Shown in pieces: positions 22,929 through 26,460 of a DNA stretch of 26,460 nt. Each line of letters opens with the position of its first letter. Position 1 is the first letter of the stretch. The notes under the pieces are model-generated. The model was given only the letters and a program-made list of their open reading frames with translations, searched no databases and was not told the DNA's origin. Position numbers and translations under genes: made by a program. Origin of the DNA: Rhizoclosmatium globosum (taxonomy: Eukaryota > Chytridiomycota > Chytridiomycetes > Chytridiales > Chytriomycetaceae); contig MCGO01000361.1 of assembly GCA_002104985.1 (NCBI GenBank), positions 1 through 26,460 on the forward strand, read 5' to 3'.

Positions 22929-24795
22929 TTAAATAGCCGCTTCTCGTGACTTGAGTTGGTCGAACGACTTATTCATTTCTGACGTTGGCATACTTGCAAC
23001 ATCATTAAACTCTTGCTTGCTATTTGCCAAATCCACAACACTCTGCTTGAACTTTTCCGGAATCGCAGGGACTTCGCCTCCGAAAGCCATACTATCGCCA
23101 CCGACACTGTTGAGGTCCGATCTTGAACTCATGGCGCTCTGGTGAGGATGTCAGTTGGAATAAAACAGAAAAAATAAGGGTCACCTTGATGGTCATAGTG
23201 TCTGGCTCGAAGAATATGAACTGAGATCTTGTTTCTCTGATATCCGAGAAATTGCTTTCGAGCGAGGAAGCACTTCGTTGGATCTCGCTCATCTTCTTGT
23301 CCCATTCTTGCGACCGTTTTCGCTCTGTCACTGGTACAGCCATCTTCGTGTGGTCAAACAATTTGAATTGGGTGTCAATCTTTTCGGCTTGTTTGGGGTG
23401 TTGGATTGATAGTTGAGAGCCTCCTAGAGCAAGAATTTAGTCGAAAAATAGACACGCAAAAGCTTGGACTCTTACTATGGCCATCTTTTTGAATCTTTCG
23501 CGGTTTTGCTTTCAGTTGGGTTTCTGAATAAAGGAGTTCCTCAAGCTCAATTGTTTCATCCACGTTGAGCGATTTCGCCTATAATTGTATAGTCAGTAAT
23601 ATCATTCTTCTTCCCATTGATGCGGCTTACATCAGGCACGAAGAGCGGCTTCCCTTCCAACTTCTCCATCTTGATCCAATCGTAGCCTTTAAACCATGCA
23701 TGCGCCGTTACGCGAGTATCTCCGCCTGTTTCTTTTGATCCAAGTCTGTCGATATAAGGTCGTGTTAGGAAGCTTTTGATGATATCAGTCGCCTCGGCAG
23801 AAATATTGGGGTTGTCAGGAATGACTACGTCCTTCGTTTTGATAGCTTCTTCGACTTCTTCGTCGGTTTTACCACGGAATGGCCGCTTATTCTATCGTTT
23901 AGTCCAGAAGTTTCTTGGAGAGAAGATGGGGTTCACCTTGGAAAACAGCATTTCATAGATTATGATTCCATTGACCAGAAGTCTATTACTTGGTTGTATC
24001 CTTTCTTTTCCTTGTCGAGTATTTCTGGAGCTGTGAGGGCGATGATTAAGGTTTCGATCGAAATGACTCAAAATTGACGAACCCATGTATGAGAGACTTC
24101 CAGCAATCGCATGCAAAAGTTTCGTTTCCTTAAAGTATGTGGCGATGTTGAAGTCGGTGAGACAGCAATGTCCGTATTCGTCCAACAATACTGTTTAAGA
24201 TGAGAATGAGCAACATTGCAACGAGTACATACTGTTCTCAGGTTTCAGATCTCTATGAACGACTTTTTTCGAGTGTAAATAAAGTATTCGAGAAGAATCT
24301 CAGCCGTCATAAACTTCACTGTCGCTTCAGGAAGCTTTCCTTGCTTTGACATGACATATCGCAAGTCCCCACCCGTTTTCAAGTCAATCACCATGAACAT
24401 ATTGTCGTCGTCTTGGAACGAGTATCGAAGGTTGCTTTGTTGGATGTTGTGAGATAAAAGAATAAGGAAGGTGAGGGGACAAACCACACGAATGGGCAGT
24501 GGATATCTTCCAGGAGATTCCGTTCTTGGATTATATAGTCGACAGCTTTCTGTGCTATACACTGCTTCTTGTCGATGTATTTCAAGGCGTATTGGATCTT
24601 TGTGTCCTTGTGACGAACGAGTTTGACTTTTCCGTAGGCCCCCTTTCCGATTGCGCGGAGAAGCTCGAAATGAGTGAGGTTTACTAAGGATAGTTTTTGT
24701 GATTAGACTTAGAAGATAAGCCAAGTTTGGAAGGGGTTCCGATTACCCTCTTCGGTAAAATCGATTGGGTCTTCCTTTGTGTTACAACAGCCCAT
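22929..24795 (-). CDS. Kinase C: STK32/YANK-like AGC kinase with two apparent one-base frameshifts
   Basis: Proposed exons 24747-24795, 24485-24683, 24233-24434, 24083-24190, 23937-24030, 23631-23891, 23476-23578, 23185-23423 and 22929-23138; about 488 aa if two bases are restored. The start MGCCNTKED fits dual acylation. All catalytic parts are recognisable: [67 protein letters not shown]. The C-tail has LKAKPRKIQKDG, KMSEIQRSASSLES and a TRSQFIFFEPD block. Frame breaks: in αE at about 24278-24285 (EILLEY versus LYLHSKK), and in αF at about 23965-23970 (DFWSM versus IIIYEMLFSK). Each needs one extra base; exon lengths also fall one short of those expected from A and B at these two places. 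No GT-AG pair repairs either. It is either a recent pseudogene or two assembly deletions in a working gene. Confidence 0.75.
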
Positions 24796-25112
24796 GTTCA
24801 AAGAGAGGTCTTTGGTAACGGTCGGGGATAAGCACTAATGGTACGTTTCGTTCAATGGTCCGTGACAGGAACGTGACAAAGTTCTTTGTCGATATCCCCA
24901 TTGTTGGGCCGCTCAACGAGCTCTCCATTATTGAGACGAAACACCGCTTGGAACAAAGAGGAAAGATATTGTAAAAAGGCCGTAATTAAGATTGAATAGC
25001 TATTGGAAAGAGGAGAGGAGATTCAGTTCAAGTCCGATAAATTCTACACACTAAGACGACCATCTTACCATTTATTCTCATTTCCAACTCATTTTTTCTC
25101 ATTCGCGGCCAA
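24796..25112. other. Intergenic stretch between kinase C start and SPC1 stop
   Basis: About 317 bases with no convincing open frame. It should contain the kinase C promoter (adjacent to 24795) and the SPC1 trailer. I see no repeat or RNA gene here. Confidence 0.5.
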
Positions 25113-25676
25113 CTAAAATAGTTTCTGCCACCAGCTCTTCTTTGCCATTAATCCATCCAACATCTTCTCCTTCTTTTCTTGCCATTTCACAGGATTCGCT
25201 CGAAACATTGGCCATGGAGGAACGACAAGCTGTAGTATAATAAAATGAATGGATTCTAAAGCAGCGAAGCAGAGGTTTACCACTAAAGTGATCAAGAGGC
25301 CAACAACATTGATTGCAACAAGAAGCTGAAGAGACTTTGTGGCGTATCCGACAATGAATGAAATGACCTTGTGTAAATTTAAGCGTTTGCAGTGAATAGA
25401 GTAGGTTATGGGGGGTTAACGTGTTAGTTTAAGTTCCATGACAGAGACAGAGCTTTACCCCAAACACAATCAAAGTAACTTGGAAGATTCGTTCAACGAG
25501 GATTTGTCCTTTGAAGTCCTGGTTGAAGTGAAGGAGAGTTAGTTAGTGCACGGTAAGGATGCTTCAGCTTCAAACACTTCTATCCCTCATTAACCCGTCT
25601 ATTCATGCCTGTTCTAGCTAGCATAGTAAAGATATCGATGCAGGGAACTCACCACTAAAGCCTCTTTCTTGCCCAT
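25113..25676 (-). CDS. SPC1: Signal peptidase complex subunit 1 (SPC12 family)
   Basis: Small two-pass ER membrane subunit of the signal peptidase complex, which removes signal peptides from secretory proteins. Exons 25653-25676, 25459-25518, 25281-25367 and 25113-25229 give 95 aa, the normal size. Residues 9-20 read DFKGQILVERIF, matching the family start (D.KGQ.L.E...Q). Two hydrophobic helices follow: VTLIVFGVISFIVGYA and, after a short loop, LLVAINVVGLLITLVLVV. The signature VPPWPMFRANPVKW is next, matching LPPWP.YR..P.KW. The C-terminus is Lys-rich and cytosolic (KKSWWQKLF). The first exon codes only eight residues and ends at a GTGAGT donor. The gene sits between kinases C and D on the same strand and seems unrelated to them in function. 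Confidence 0.93.
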
Positions 25677-25929
25677 CCTGTTTGTGACTGTCTTGTGGAA
25701 CAAACAATAATTAACTTCTACTCGAACTTTACAACAAACAATCTCTCCACGAGTCTCCCAAATCCTCATTCTCCATTCCGTCCAAATCGTGTAGGAAATG
25801 AGCGTCAAAGCTTTTCGACAAATTAAATTCATTTTAACTCCAAACAGAACATAAGAAGAGAAGAAAAGAAAAGAATGACTATATGACCAATTGTAATCGA
25901 ATAACGACGCAGAATAAGAACGCCCAGAT

Positions 25930-26460
25930 TTAAGAAGTAACAGATGGATTATGGCTTTCTGATGGTTTATGTGTCGGAGATTCTGACTCTCTTGCTTGAG
26001 GTCCACCTTGCTCAGATTCTCTCGCTTGGGGACCGTCATGTGTGATTTGTGATGTAAGTGCAGCACTTGGTCTGGGTAAATCGGGAACGTCGTCACCCGT
26101 TCCCAAAGGTAACTCCGAAGTGGATGTCTTGGCACTCTTGATCGTTTGCTGATCTGGGTCAATCAATACGCATTCAGAACGGTTCTCCATGATATCGATC
26201 TTGGACTCGCGGTTCAAAGATGATGCGGACCGTTGAATTTCTCCTACTTTGTTTTCCCACGCTGCCGACTTTTTGCGCATCTCAAACGGTGGTAGTTTTG
26301 TGTAGTCGAAGAGAAGATATTTGGTTTCCATCTTTTCAGCCTCTTTTGGATCAAGCTTTGATGCAGCTCCACCTGATGGGGAACAGAGTTGAGATTGGTG
26401 ACAAAAACCTAGATATCTTACCAGTGCCATCCTTCTTTCGTGGCTTTGCTTGCAGTGGAT
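25930..26460 (-). CDS. Kinase D: C-terminal tail of a fourth STK32/YANK-like kinase, 5' part off window
   Basis: Only the end is inside the window: exon 26422-26460 (PLQAKPRKKDGTG) and exon 25930-26372, joined over an intron with donor GTAAGA. The tail matches kinases A and C: KAKPRKK, then a helix (SKLDPKEAEKMETKYLLFDY), TKLPPFEMRKKSAAWENKVG, and EIQRSASSLNRES, NRSECVLIDPDQQTIK. The intron after the KPRKK block is at the same place as in kinase C. The C-terminus has two near-identical repeats, GPQARESE and GPQARESES. The catalytic domain must lie beyond base 26460 and cannot be judged here. Confidence 0.8.
   Translation of the reverse strand: MHCKQSHERRMALVRYLGFCHQSQLCSPSGGAASKLDPKEAEKMETKYLLFDYTKLPPFEMRKKSAAWENKVGEIQRSASSLNRESKIDIMENRSECVLIDPDQQTIKSAKTSTSELPLGTGDDVPDLPRPSAALTSQITHDGPQARESEQGGPQARESESPTHKPSESHNPSVTS

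Noticed and set aside
25614..26162. Single 182-codon minus-strand frame spanning SPC1 start and the kinase D tail
   Set aside because: It merges an intergenic gap with other frames of two real genes; only its last residues (MGKKEALV) belong to SPC1.

Overview
The window looks like nuclear DNA of a zoosporic (chytrid-like) fungus. Nearly every gene is broken by short introns, mostly 41-80 nt, with GT-AG borders (one is GC-AG). Genes are packed closely on both strands. The mix also fits: a fungus-specific WOPR (Gti1/Pac2) regulator sits beside animal-like families, namely a talin, STK32/YANK-type AGC kinases and a cyclic-nucleotide-gated channel. The organism is inferred; no rRNA or other taxonomic marker is present. 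Exon borders were placed by hand from splice motifs, reading-frame continuity and family resemblance.

Left part (1-8129): a 3'-truncated WOPR transcription factor gene (-), a compact talin-like gene of about 942 codons (-), a broken and an intact copy of a lineage-type F-box gene in tandem (+), and an SH3 plus Ras-association scaffold gene (-). Middle (8663-14729): clamp-loader subunit RFC3/RFC5 (-), a protein with a FAM47-like tryptophan motif (+), and mitochondrial serine hydroxymethyltransferase (+).

Right part (14898-26460, all -): four tandem STK32/YANK-like kinase genes, here called A, B, C and D (D runs off the edge). A six-transmembrane cyclic-nucleotide channel gene lies between A and B, and signal peptidase subunit SPC1 lies between C and D. 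Kinases A, B and C begin with an MG(I/C)C acylation-type start. B is an intact reading frame that has lost the glycine loop and the catalytic Asp, so it is a probable pseudokinase. The channel is predicted at about 1161 aa and carries three consecutive cyclic-nucleotide-binding domains and a pore without GYG. A joint role of channel and kinases in membrane-proximal signalling, for example in zoospores, is inference from linkage alone.

Several genes (WOPR, FAM47-like, F-box copy 1, kinase C twice) need exactly one extra base to stay in frame. Because the direction is always the same, one-base losses in the assembly are a serious alternative to pseudogenes.
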